DNA of 64,000 bases from contig NZ_LWDV01000010.1 in the NCBI RefSeq assembly GCF_001693735.1, positions 345,963 through 409,962 of the forward strand, read 5' to 3'. Every line of letters begins with the position of its first letter. Positions within the stretch are counted from its first letter, which is position 1. The notes below the pieces were generated by a model. It was not told the origin of the DNA. It was given only the letters and a program-made list of their open reading frames with translations, and did no database searches. The stretch is from Orenia metallireducens (lineage in GTDB: Bacteria > Bacillota > Halanaerobiia > Halobacteroidales > Halobacteroidaceae). Below are positions 44,995 to 53,347 of this stretch, one piece after another. The position numbers were made by a program, and so were the translations under genes.

Positions 44995-46387
44995 CTCTTA
45001 TCAATAATCTACCTACTTCACTTCTCTCATCCATTAAATCCTCTATCCTATCTGAATCCAATTCTTGAAGTATCTTGATTATATTCATATTATCAAAGGG
45101 GGTCATAATCAATGACTCCTCTCCATATTCATTTACAATTTTTGTAGCTTTATCTGTATCGATATTGGTTCTAGGTCCACCAACACAACCACCATCACAC
45201 CCCATTCCTTCTACAAAGTTGGCTTCTCTCTCCTTACCTACTAACAAATCCTCTAATATCTGCTTACATTCTTTGACACCATCAACCTTCCTAGCTTTAA
45301 GTTTAATCAATCTTCTAGGAGCAATTCTATTTACTACAGTCTTAACAGAGAAGCTAACTCCCCCAGTTCTAGCATATACTCTACCAGCAAAGGATGCTTG
45401 ATCCTTTTCATCTGCTGGTAACTCTGCTAAATTGATATCTAGGGCTTTAAAAATCTCATCAAGCTCACTATAAGTTAAGACAAAATCAATCGCTTCAGCC
45501 AGCTCTGGCTCCTTTGCTTCAGACTTTTTAGCAATACATGGTCCGATAAAGACTACCTTAGAGTCAGGATAGAGCTTCTTTAACATCCTCCCTGACAATA
45601 TCATAGGTGATACCGATGGTGACATATGTTCAAAGACCTCTGGATAATTATTCTCTACAAGTCTAATCCAGACTGGACAACAACAACTTGTGAGAAAGAA
45701 ATCATCCTCTTTTTTTACTAAATGGTCAAATTCAAAGGCCTCTTTGATAGTTAACATATCAGCAAATAAGGCTACTTCAATCATATCCTGAAAACCCATA
45801 TACTTTAGAGCTGCCCTAACTTGTCCCATAGTAATATCATCACCAAACTGCCCAACAATCGAAGGAGCTACTGCTGCATAGACAGTCTTCTCTTCATCCT
45901 TTAATAGATTAGTAATAGGGAGAAACTCTATCTTATCAGCAATAGCTCCAAAAGAACAACTGCTAACACAAGTTCCACAATTTAAGCATTTATCATTAAC
46001 TATTATCGGACCTTTACTCCTCTTATACATATGAGCTTCATACTTACAGCTATTATAACAATCCTTATTCTCAAGTTCCTTACCGCAGGATTCACATCTT
46101 CCTTCTATCTTAGTTACAATTGGTCGTTCTATATAGTCTAAATTTTTAATATCCTCTAATTCATAGGTAAATGACTTACTCTGACTAGGGTTAAGTCCCA
46201 TTGCTACTCTGATATGATCTCTAATAAATAGATCATCTTCATCACTATAACCATACTTCTTCTTTATCTCTGCTACCAACTCCTCTAAATCATCATTAGT
46301 CAACAACTTTCCATTCCATTCCCGCTTAACAACTTCTCTAAAGATTTCCATCCTCTTACCTTGAAATTCTGTAAACTTTTCTACCAT
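44987..46387 (-). CDS. [FeFe]-hydrogenase-like protein, monomeric (group D-like)
   Basis: This is a 466-residue iron-sulfur protein. An N-terminal helical part and Cys cluster (CESCGKELENKDCYNSC) precede one 4Fe-4S ferredoxin motif (CLNCGTCVSSCSFGA, near residue 135). Then come the three H-cluster motifs: L1 as TSCCCPVW (near 237), L2 as GPCIAKKSE (near 283) and L3 as FVEGMGCDGGCVGGP (near 400). The motif variants (three Cys in L1, GGP at the end of L3) resemble the poorly known group D/sensory branch rather than catalytic HydA. The HydA-specific second ferredoxin domains are absent. Start: ATG at 46387 after AAGGTG. Confidence 0.83.
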   Translation of the reverse strand: MVEKFTEFQGKRMEIFREVVKREWNGKLLTNDDLEELVAEIKKKYGYSDEDDLFIRDHIRVAMGLNPSQSKSFTYELEDIKNLDYIERPIVTKIEGRCESCGKELENKDCYNSCKYEAHMYKRSKGPIIVNDKCLNCGTCVSSCSFGAIADKIEFLPITNLLKDEEKTVYAAVAPSIVGQFGDDITMGQVRAALKYMGFQDMIEVALFADMLTIKEAFEFDHLVKKEDDFFLTSCCCPVWIRLVENNYPEVFEHMSPSVSPMILSGRMLKKLYPDSKVVFIGPCIAKKSEAKEPELAEAIDFVLTYSELDEIFKALDINLAELPADEKDQASFAGRVYARTGGVSFSVKTVVNRIAPRRLIKLKARKVDGVKECKQILEDLLVGKEREANFVEGMGCDGGCVGGPRTNIDTDKATKIVNEYGEESLIMTPFDNMNIIKILQELDSDRIEDLMDERSEVGRLLIREK

Positions 46388-46462
46388 AAAAATCACCTTT
46401 TCCTTCGGTTTACTCTTATTTTGCCCTATTTGCTATTAAAAATTAGCTTATTATTGAAAATA

Positions 46463-46496
46463 AAAATTGTCCCCATGAATTCATGAGGACAATTTT
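46463..46496 (-). terminator. Terminator-like hairpin in the leader of the hydrogenase-like gene
   Basis: AAAATTGTCC...GGACAATTTT with an inner CATGAATTCATG palindrome, followed on the minus strand by TTTTTATTTTC. It lies 76-110 bp upstream of the start codon, with no gene on the minus strand before it, so it is either the end of a lost gene or an attenuator. Confidence 0.5.
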
Positions 46497-46639
46497 ATAA
46501 GATTACTTATTTTTAGTTTTGAGATTAATACCTTCTTTATAGAGTCACAAATGCCTAAAAAGCTATTTATTAAAAATTATTACTCTTCAGTATTTTGGTA
46601 AAATACTATATTTAAATCATTTGAGACATTTAAAGATTA

Positions 46640-46880
46640 TCTTTTGCCACAGAGGATTATCTTTTCAAATCCGCAGGTTAAACCTAAAATGATCTTTTCC
46701 GAGGAAGTACTCTTGGGGTTGATCTTCACGAATTGATTCAAAATCATTTTAAACAATAAATTTATAATTCAATTTCTTGTTATTTGTTCGTATCAATTTG
46801 TGTTTCATTGGTGATTAGACTAATCTTTTTATCTTTTGACCTTTATCCAGATTTCATCTGTGTTGACCTGTGGCTAAATA
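46640..46880. repeat. Degenerate dispersed intergenic repeats
   Basis: Phrases shared with other gene-free regions: TTTTGCCACAGAGGATTATC and TTCAAATCCGCAGGTTAAAC (compare the CACGAAGGGTT...AAACCCGTAGG parts at 34.5 kb), GAGGAAGTACTCTTGGGG (compare 21.75 kb), and CATCTGTGTTGACCTGTGGC near 46857 (compare 21.9 kb). No gene is seen in 46500-47107. Confidence 0.45.
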
Positions 46881-46953
46881 ATCGCTTTTAATTATTTTAA
46901 AATAAATTTTAAATTTGAATTCCTATACTTCTCTTATCACTATGATTATCTTT

Positions 46954-47006
46954 AATCATAAATTTCGTTGTTAAACCATTTTGGTTCAACAACGAACTTT
47001 GTGATT
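46954..47006. repeat. Large hairpin inside the ISL3 left region
   Basis: AATCATAAATTTCGTTGTT (46954-46972) pairs with AACAACGAACTTTGTGATT at its right end, with only two mismatches, around a centre AAACCATTTTGGTTC. It may be part of the IS end or an older palindromic repeat. Confidence 0.5.
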
Positions 47007-47051
47007 AAATAAAAACACCATAAATTAACACCAAAAATAGCTACAAAAAAA

Positions 47052-47107
47052 CCGATATATTCCTTATCATTAAATATGCCTAATCCAATGAAAGGAGAAT
47101 ATATCGG
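47052..47107 (+). promoter_or_regulatory. Hairpin enclosing the ISL3 transposase ribosome site
   Basis: CCGATATATTC (47052-47062) pairs perfectly with GAATATATCGG (47097-47107), which abuts the ATG. The AAAGGAG ribosome site lies beside the right arm. This should lower translation from read-through transcripts. Confidence 0.65.
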
Positions 47108-48312
47108 ATGCAAATCAATAATAATTTTATAAAAAAATTACTTGATTTACAAGACCTAGACATAATCTATTTCAATGTAAATAATGGCATATTTAATATA
47201 TTTGCAACATCTAGCAATAAACAAGTTTATTGTCCTAGATGTGGTCATATTACTAATAAAGTTCATGATAGAAGATACCAAGATTATGAGCATTTACCTA
47301 TCTGGAATTTAAAAACGATAATTTCTCTTGAAATAAAACGTTATAAATGCAGTTGTAACCCTGAACACCCCTTTACTGAAACCTTTAATTTTATAAGAAA
47401 ACATCAAAGGCGTACAATTGCTTATGAGAAATACATCTTTACCTTAGCTCATAAAAATACTATACAAAATGTAGCAGATATTATTGGTATTAGTCATGGA
47501 GCATGTCAAAGAATCTATAATTTCTACGCTAAAGATAAATTAGAATCATTAGAACCAGAGCCTTTAACGTTATTAGGTATTGATGATATAGCAAACGTAA
47601 AGGTCATAATTACAATACAGTAATATATAATCAAGCAACTGGTAATCCTGTTACAGTTATATCTGGCAGAAGAAAGGGTGATGTAGTTCCATATTTAAGC
47701 AGTTTACCTCAAGAGGTTAAAGAAAACATTCAAGCTGTTTCTATGGATATGAGTAGAAGTTATTGTTATTCAGTATTAAAGTCTCTTCCCAATGCAAAAC
47801 CGGTAATAGATCGTTTTCATTTATCACAAAAATTACACAAAGATACAGATGATGCAAGAAAGCATACTCAAAATCATATCAAGAAACATCATAATAAAGA
47901 CGAAGTCTTTAAAATACGTTGGGCACTTCTTAAGAATTTAGAAGACCTTACAGAAAACCAATTGTTAAATTTAATAACAGCTTGCAATAAATATCCTCAA
48001 CTAGCTCAACTACACTATTTGAAAGAAGAGTTTAGAAACTTCTTCAAAATTAAAACTAAAGAAAAAGCTCTTGCCTTTATTGATTATTTTAAGAATTTAG
48101 TAACAGAATTTGATATTCCAGAATTAAAATCTTTTTGCAGTACTCTTGATAATTGGTTGCCATATATTTTGAATTATTATGATTATCCAATATCCAATGG
48201 AATAGTCGAAGGAAATAATCATAAAATCAAAAACATTAAGCGTAGAGGATATGGTTATCGTAACCAAGAGAATTTCAACTTAAGAGTTCACTTAGAGTTT
48301 AAATACGTTTAA
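47108..48312 (+). pseudogene. ISL3-family transposase, frameshifted
   Basis: The N-terminal part (47108 to about 47596) has the ISL3 zinc-finger and HTH region (CPRCGHITNKVHDRRYQD, then GISHGACQRIYNF). It runs to LLGIDDIA and then stops in the wrong frame. The other frame continues at once with KRKGHNYNTVIYNQATGNP, then MDMSRSY (Asp), VIDRFHLSQKL (Asp) and NGIVEGNNHKIKNIKRRGYG (Glu). One missing A in the run at about 47592-47595 (GCAAACG for GCAAAACG) explains the break; restored, the protein would have about 401 residues. It is either dead or a base-calling error. There is no classic slippery heptamer. Confidence 0.85.
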
Positions 48313-48660
48313 TTGTTTAATTTTAGAAGTTACTAATTTTTAGCATAAGTTTATATTTTAAATTGGTATTTTTATCAAGTATAGGGATATTTAAATTATA
48401 TAATCTTTATTAGATTTTATTAGAAAAATTATAAATGTATTATTATGGTTTAAAATAAAATTATTTTGATTTAATTTTTGACACATTATCAAAGTTATTT
48501 TTCACAAAAGTCGTGGAAGAGTCATAATCTTCATAAAAGATAAGCCAACCTAGGATTTTAATTTTTATCGTCTTCCTCAGTACGAGTAGCTAACAATTCT
48601 TTTAATAACTAATTATATTTTAATGAAATTCTTTAATTTAATCTATCTAGCCGTATCTTT
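48313..48660. other. Gene-free AT-rich region with repeat remnant
   Basis: It holds the ISL3 right end and, at about 48588-48630, TAGCTAACAATTCTTTTAATAAC, which is nearly the same as 21607-21645. No gene is seen. Confidence 0.4.
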
Positions 48661-48664
48661 TAAC

Positions 48665-49057
48665 AAAAAATAAAAAAGCAAGAAGCCAACAATGATCTGT
48701 GCTCCGGCTACTGCAGACCCTCAGGAACCCACAGCAATCTCTCGACTACTATAGATCCTTTCCGAGCCTACAATAATCTTTGCTCGAAGATACTAGAGCA
48801 AATCTAAGAACCTTGGACAATCTCTCGACTGCCACAAAATCCCGGCATACCCTAGTATCTTCTTAGGTCGACCAACATAAATCCCTGAAGAGCCTAATAG
48901 CAATCCCTTCAGACTGAACTATTGACCCTCTCAGAACCTATGCTGATCTTAACGCCGACCATTATAGACCATCACAGCCTATAATGATCTTTGCTCGATT
49001 GATATATATCCCAGATGGAACATATATCAATCTTCCCTCGACCATTGCTGACCTCTT
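48665..49057 (-). ncRNA. Candidate structured RNA made of 42-bp degenerate hairpin repeats
   Basis: About nine units of 38-45 bp, richer in GC than the flanks, with no reading frame. On the minus strand each unit reads: linker GTCGAG(n)AGAT, then a hairpin with a loop like GGCTCTGAGGGTC. Arms change together: TTGATATAT... (48998-49031, 10 bp), CATTATAG/CTATAATG (48960-48986, 8 bp), TTATTGTAG/CTATAGTAG (48746-48776, 9 pairs, 3 G-U), TTGCTGTGG/CTGCAGTAG (48708-48737, 9 pairs, 4 G-U). A perfect 11-bp pair (48786-48796 with 48852-48862) encloses one unit. A TATAAT box lies at 49064-49069 just before, and a T-run (complement of 48662-48676) just after. The RNA and its ends are inferred. Confidence 0.5.
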
Positions 49058-49063
49058 ACATTT

Positions 49064-49069
49064 ATTATA
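49064..49069 (-). promoter_or_regulatory. -10-like box ahead of the hairpin array
   Basis: TATAAT on the minus strand, ending about 7 bases before the first repeat unit. No good -35 box was found (17 bp upstream the sequence is ATATCT-like), so this is weak alone. Confidence 0.3.
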
Positions 49070-49088
49070 GTGTCCAATTCTTTGAAAG

Positions 49089-49122
49089 ATATTCATGATT
49101 TTTTGAAAAAAATTATGAATAT
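49089..49122 (-). terminator. AT-rich hairpin after thrC
   Basis: ATATTCATGATTTTTT (49089-49104) pairs with 49107-49122 at 15 of 16 positions. It lies 23 bp after the thrC stop on the minus strand and has T residues in the stem only. It probably ends, or partly ends, the thrC transcript. Confidence 0.5.
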
Positions 49123-49144
49123 TCCTCATACTCACACCCACACT

Positions 49145-50641
49145 TTATTTCACATTCAAAATATCTTTAATCTCACTTTTAATTCCTATACTATCACAAT
49201 TTCTATCATGCCTAATCTCTTTCTCTTCTAATCCTTTTAAGCCTCGATGAATCTCTAAACCTGTTAGTTGATTTAAATTGTCTAAGATTTTAAATTCATT
49301 CTCTTCTGCAACTTCTCCTTCTAATGCTTCTAGCACTGCTTTGCTGAATTTATAAGGATTAGCTGTAGAATCTACTATAGTTACTGTCTTATCACCTGTT
49401 TCCTCTAGATACTTTCGATAAGAGTCGACTCCTACTGCTGTATGAGTATCTAAGGTATAGTCATATTCTTCAAAGACTTGTTTGATTGTCTCCTGTGTCT
49501 CTTCTTCAGTAGTCCATTGCCCTACAAAGATTTCTTTAATCTTGGCTTTAGTAGCTTCGTCAATCTCAAACTTACCTGTCTCTTTTAAATCATTATACCA
49601 TCCTTTAATCTTCTCAGCATTATGGTCAGTCATTTCAAATAAAAATCGCTCTAAGTTAGAAGATATCAGAATATCCATTGATGGACTAATAGTCTTATGG
49701 AAGTCACGATTTATATCATAAACACCCGTCTTTAAAAAGTCTGTTAATACTTTATTAGTATTAGATGCACAGATGAACTTATTAACTGGTAATCCCATCT
49801 GAGAAGCATAATAGGCTGCTAAGATGTTACCGAAGTTACCTGTTGGAACAGAGACATTTATCTTCTCCCCTGCTTCAATTCCTTTATCTCTAAGTAAGTA
49901 AGCATAAGCTGCAAAGTAATAGATAATCTGTGGTACTAATCTTCCCCAGTTAATCGAGTTAGCTGAAGAAAATTGGTATCCATTCTGATTGACTAATTTA
50001 TTGAAGTCAACATCTCCAAAAATCTCTTTAACAGCACTTTGGCAATCATCAAAGTTTCCTTCTACACTAACAACGACAGTATTATCCCCCTCTGTAGTCA
50101 GCATCTGAGCCTCTTGTACCTTACTAACTCCATCATTAGGATAGAAGACAATAATCTTAATCCCATCTACATCTTTAAAACCTTCTAAAGCTGCCTTTCC
50201 TGTATCACCAGAGGTAGCTACTAAAATAACTATCTCCTTATCGGAGCCACTCTTCTCAATCGCCTTCACCAATAAATGAGGTAGTATCTGCAATGCCATA
50301 TCCTTAAAGGCTGCTGTTGGTCCATGCCATAATTCTAAGATATAAGTATTATCATTTAGCTTAACAACTGGTGCTATATCCTCCTTATTAAAACTATTTT
50401 CATTATAAGCTGCTTCAATAACCTCTCTTATCTCTGCTTGGCTATAATCAGTTAAGAACTTCTCTAATACTTTAAAAGCAATCTCTTGATAACTTAGTTC
50501 ACTCATCTGATAAATCTCTTCTTCACTAAAAGTAGGTACACTTTCAGGTACAAATAATCCTCCTGTTGGAACCATTCCTAAATGTATTGCTTCTGCTGCA
50601 CTAACTTCATCATAATTTGCCCGCGTACTGATATATTTCAT
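49145..50641 (-). CDS. thrC: Threonine synthase
   Basis: Threonine synthase is a PLP enzyme that turns O-phosphohomoserine into threonine. The N-terminal family opening MKYISTRANYDEVSAAEAI, the PLP lysine in TAAFKDMALQ (near residue 113), the phosphate-binding loop ATSGDTGKAALEG (about 149-161) and VSVPTGNFGNILAAYYA (about 260) are all present. At 498 residues it belongs to the longer class. The ATG follows GGATGGAG. No other threonine genes are near. No T-box or other leader was seen in the 256 bp between it and the divergent GNAT gene. Confidence 0.96.
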   Translation of the reverse strand: MKYISTRANYDEVSAAEAIHLGMVPTGGLFVPESVPTFSEEEIYQMSELSYQEIAFKVLEKFLTDYSQAEIREVIEAAYNENSFNKEDIAPVVKLNDNTYILELWHGPTAAFKDMALQILPHLLVKAIEKSGSDKEIVILVATSGDTGKAALEGFKDVDGIKIIVFYPNDGVSKVQEAQMLTTEGDNTVVVSVEGNFDDCQSAVKEIFGDVDFNKLVNQNGYQFSSANSINWGRLVPQIIYYFAAYAYLLRDKGIEAGEKINVSVPTGNFGNILAAYYASQMGLPVNKFICASNTNKVLTDFLKTGVYDINRDFHKTISPSMDILISSNLERFLFEMTDHNAEKIKGWYNDLKETGKFEIDEATKAKIKEIFVGQWTTEEETQETIKQVFEEYDYTLDTHTAVGVDSYRKYLEETGDKTVTIVDSTANPYKFSKAVLEALEGEVAEENEFKILDNLNQLTGLEIHRGLKGLEEKEIRHDRNCDSIGIKSEIKDILNVK

Positions 50642-50897
50642 CCTACTCCATCCTTTCTACTCGAAATCTTATTTTGCTTAATTATATCAAAGGAAGGGGT
50701 AGTTGACAATGTAGAATTGATAATTGGTGGATGAAAAATTTAATTATCTATATTACGATGTTTTTTGTATAAAATAACATTATTGTAATTTATATTCAAA
50801 AATTCTACTTTATTGTATTACAATAGGTAATAGAGTATGTTTAAAGAATAATTTAGATGAAAATCAGCATTTAAATTTGAAACAGGGGTGAATTAAG

Positions 50898-51368
50898 GTG
50901 AAAATTAGAGAGATAAGAGCAGAAGATATTGAGCATATTTGGGAGTTAATCAAAAGGAATTTTGATGAAGTTATGATAGAACACCATTCAAAAGAGGTAG
51001 TTGAAAAGTTTAAAGAATATAATAAACCAGAAAAATTAAAAGAGCAAATGGAATGGAAAGAGATATATGTTGTCGAAGAAGATGACAAAATTATTGGTAC
51101 AGGAGCAATTGCTAATTTTGGCGATAATGATTCCCCAAAATATTCTATATCTAATTTTTTTGTTAAACCAGAATTACATGGTAGAGGAATAGGTAGATTT
51201 ATATTTGATCATTTATTAATGTCTATTAAGAAAAAAGAGATAGAAAGACTTCATGTTCCTAGTAGTAGAACAGGATTGGGATTTTATAAAAGAATGGGGT
51301 TTGTAGAAGATGAATTTCAACCTGATAAAAAAGATAAAATAATTTGGATGACAATGAAATTATCTTAA
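50898..51368 (+). CDS. GNAT-family N-acetyltransferase
   Basis: This is a 156-residue acetyl-CoA-dependent transferase. The N-terminus KIREIRAEDIEHIWELI is typical; the acetyl-CoA pyrophosphate loop is ELHGRGIGRFIFDHLL (near residue 93); the end GLGFYKRMGFVEDEF is the usual beta6-beta7 region. The substrate cannot be told. The start is a GTG at 50898 with an AGGGGTG-type site upstream. The DJ-1-like gene follows after 16 bp, so the two form an operon, divergent from thrC. Confidence 0.88.
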   Translation: MKIREIRAEDIEHIWELIKRNFDEVMIEHHSKEVVEKFKEYNKPEKLKEQMEWKEIYVVEEDDKIIGTGAIANFGDNDSPKYSISNFFVKPELHGRGIGRFIFDHLLMSIKKKEIERLHVPSSRTGLGFYKRMGFVEDEFQPDKKDKIIWMTMKLS

Positions 51369-51384
51369 AATAGAGGTGAAATTA

Positions 51385-51957
51385 ATGAAAGTTGCTTTTA
51401 TAGTTTTTAATGGAATGACTGCATTAGATTTGATTGGGATTTATGATCCCCTAGTCAGACTAAAGACAATGGACTTTATCCCAAAGTTAGAATGGGAAAT
51501 TTGCGCTTATTCTCAGAGTCAGATTAATGAATTTACAAGCTTAAAATTCACTGCTACCAAAATAGAGGCAGACTTGAGTAACTTTGATCTAGTAATTATA
51601 CCAGGTGGTTTTGGGACTAGAACTTTAATTAAAGATACTAATTTCCTAGATTGGATTAAAACGGCTAAAGACTGTGATCTGATAGCATCAGTCTGTACTG
51701 GTTCTCTATTATTAGGAGCAGCAGGATTATTAAAGGGCAAAAGAGCTACTACTCACCCTAATGCCTTCACAGAGCTTAAAGGCTATTGTCAAGAGGTCTT
51801 AGATCAGAGAATTGTTGATGAAAGTAGTATCATCACTGCCAGAGGTGTGAGCTCCTCAATCGATTTGGGGTTATATCTCTGTGAGAAGCTAGCAGGTTAT
51901 GAGGTTAAAGAGAAAATCAGAGAACAGATGGATTATGGAGGTTACTCTATAAATTAG
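51385..51957 (+). CDS. DJ-1/PfpI-family protein
   Basis: This is a 190-residue protein of the DJ-1/ThiJ/PfpI superfamily, whose members include deglycase-like, isonitrile hydratase and regulatory proteins. The nucleophile-elbow cysteine lies in IASVCTGSLLLGAAGLL (near residue 102), and an acidic residue of the site is likely in AFIVFNGMTALDLIGIYDPL (near 15). TTHPNAF and ITARGVSSSIDLGL are typical of the isonitrile hydratase/AraC-sensor branch. The ATG at 51385 with GAGGTG 6 bases upstream is preferred to a GTG three codons earlier. It is the second gene of an operon. Confidence 0.87.
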   Translation: MKVAFIVFNGMTALDLIGIYDPLVRLKTMDFIPKLEWEICAYSQSQINEFTSLKFTATKIEADLSNFDLVIIPGGFGTRTLIKDTNFLDWIKTAKDCDLIASVCTGSLLLGAAGLLKGKRATTHPNAFTELKGYCQEVLDQRIVDESSIITARGVSSSIDLGLYLCEKLAGYEVKEKIREQMDYGGYSIN

Positions 51958-51973
51958 ACTTTCAATATCTTCT

Positions 51974-52012
51974 AAAAGAGGTTAACTTCTAAGTTAGAAG
52001 TTAACCTCTTTT
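51974..52012. terminator. Bidirectional terminator
   Basis: A perfect 19-bp stem (AAAAGAGGTTAACTTCTAA and its complement) with a one-base centre lies between two convergent genes, with a T-run on each strand. Confidence 0.92.
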
Positions 52013-52028
52013 AATCTAAAAATCAAAT

Positions 52029-53330
52029 TCAATTTTTCACTCTCTCTTCAACTACAACAGGCTCTTCTATCTCTTCATCTTCATCATCAATCTTCTCTAA
52101 TTTAACCCTAAATCTAATTTCACTACCATAATCAAAGATATACATTATCTCTTGCCCTTCTTCTAATCCAAGCTCTCCAATCTGGAAATCATCAGTGTTT
52201 GCTCCACTATCTCTAGGATCACTAATAGCTTCTCCAGACCAAGCTTTTCCATCCATGAAAAAAGCATAAAGATGGTCATCCCAAAAATCAAAAACACCCG
52301 CAATAGATAGATGTAAATCTTCTAAGGTATGCTTAGCACTAAGCTTAACCCGACACCAATTACTTCGATTTAAGATAATTTTGAATAAATAATTACCTTC
52401 TTTAAATCCATCTTCTTCACTATCTCTATGAAGAGTATTTTTTAGCTCTCCTTCTGGAAAAACTGAAATGAAAGCTTCAATAAACTTCTCCTCTTCCCAC
52501 TCTTCAAATTCTTCTATATCTTTATCACCATCTTCACTATCAGACATCATGCTACCCCCTTCACCAAAGATAAAAAAGAATTCATCAAAAGGGTCAGACT
52601 CTTTAATAGCTAAAGGAGCACCTGGCTTGCCTTTAAAATCACCTAGCTTTTTTCTTTGGGATAAATTCCAATAATCTAGCTTCCTTGTTAGACCTAATAT
52701 TTTCATCATTATAAATCCAAAGGGAGTAATTTCAATAGTTTTTCCAATATAAGTGCTTTTAGAGTAACCCTCCTTAGGTTTATAAGTGACCTCCCAAAAA
52801 CCAAAATGAGAGAAATAAACTAAAAAATATCCCCAGAAAAATAAATCTGAAGTTATTCTCTTTAACGTATGTATTTCTCCTATAATATTCTTATCTATTC
52901 TCTCAATCCAAATTGAAAATGAACCTAAAGGATTTTTACCTATTCCTCCTTCCTGCAATTTATCCCAATCACAATCAACCCAGAAAGTTTCTAACAAAAA
53001 GATATATCTTTCTGTTAAAGTTAGTTTTTTGTACTCCTTTAATCGCTCTGTGGGAATAAGAAATATTTTACTCCCCTTTCTCTCTTTTTTAAATAGTCCT
53101 CCTTCTACTACTAGATTATAAAATAGATGCAACACTGGATAAATTCTCTGGTGACTCTTTTTAGTTGTATCTGCTACTTGTTCTGACATTAGCTGATTAA
53201 GCCTAAATAAGTCTGGTCCCTTTAAGTTTTCACTGGTTCTAGTCAATTCAATTTTATTCTTCTCTAAATATTCAATAAATTGTGGGAAATCTTTCATAAT
53301 TGGAATTTCTTCTGTTATATGTAATTTCAT
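52029..53330 (-). CDS. Plasmid pRiA4b ORF-3-like domain protein
   Basis: This is a protein of about 433 residues. The C-terminal 130 residues match the pRiA4b_Orf3/IS1096 TnpR-like family (LFKIILNRSNWCRVKLSAK, LHLSIAGVFDFWDDHLYAFF, EGQEIMYIFDYGSEIRFRVKLE). The first 250 residues resemble the helical region that often precedes it, and a Glu-rich stretch (residues 285-300) links the two. Despite the name it is not a transposase; the function is unknown. GGAG lies 7 bases before the ATG at 53330, which is better than the ATG at 53348 that overlaps the preceding stop. It lies downstream of the split SWIM-associated gene. Confidence 0.75.
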   Translation of the reverse strand: MKLHITEEIPIMKDFPQFIEYLEKNKIELTRTSENLKGPDLFRLNQLMSEQVADTTKKSHQRIYPVLHLFYNLVVEGGLFKKERKGSKIFLIPTERLKEYKKLTLTERYIFLLETFWVDCDWDKLQEGGIGKNPLGSFSIWIERIDKNIIGEIHTLKRITSDLFFWGYFLVYFSHFGFWEVTYKPKEGYSKSTYIGKTIEITPFGFIMMKILGLTRKLDYWNLSQRKKLGDFKGKPGAPLAIKESDPFDEFFFIFGEGGSMMSDSEDGDKDIEEFEEWEEEKFIEAFISVFPEGELKNTLHRDSEEDGFKEGNYLFKIILNRSNWCRVKLSAKHTLEDLHLSIAGVFDFWDDHLYAFFMDGKAWSGEAISDPRDSGANTDDFQIGELGLEEGQEIMYIFDYGSEIRFRVKLEKIDDEDEEIEEPVVVEERVKN

Positions 53331-53347
53331 CTTTCTCTCCTTTTTCA

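Larger units (their letters stand above)
46922..48385 (+). mobile_element. ISL3-family insertion sequence with broken transposase (ends tentative)
   Basis: The transposase at 47108-48312 is of the ISL3 type. Possible ends are CCTATACTT at 46922-46930 and its complement at 48377-48385, with weaker similarity inward. No target duplication is obvious, so these limits are tentative. The left part also contains a strong hairpin (46954-47006). The transposase is frameshifted, so the element may be dead unless it is recoded. Confidence 0.5.

Noticed and set aside
47590-47600. Programmed frameshift in the ISL3 transposase
   Set aside because: The join lacks a slippery heptamer and stimulatory structure, and ISL3 elements normally have one frame; a simple base loss fits better.
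48684-49060. The repeat array as a CRISPR
   Set aside because: Units are degenerate throughout, there are no constant repeats alternating with unique spacers of one length, and no cas genes are near.
50642-50897. T-box or amino-acid riboswitch upstream of thrC
   Set aside because: The region is short, with no T-box consensus (AGGGTGG-type) or terminator pair.
52029-53330. The pRiA4b ORF-3/TnpR-like protein as a mobile element
   Set aside because: The domain is common in chromosomes, there are no terminal repeats, and the region looks like an ordinary operon.
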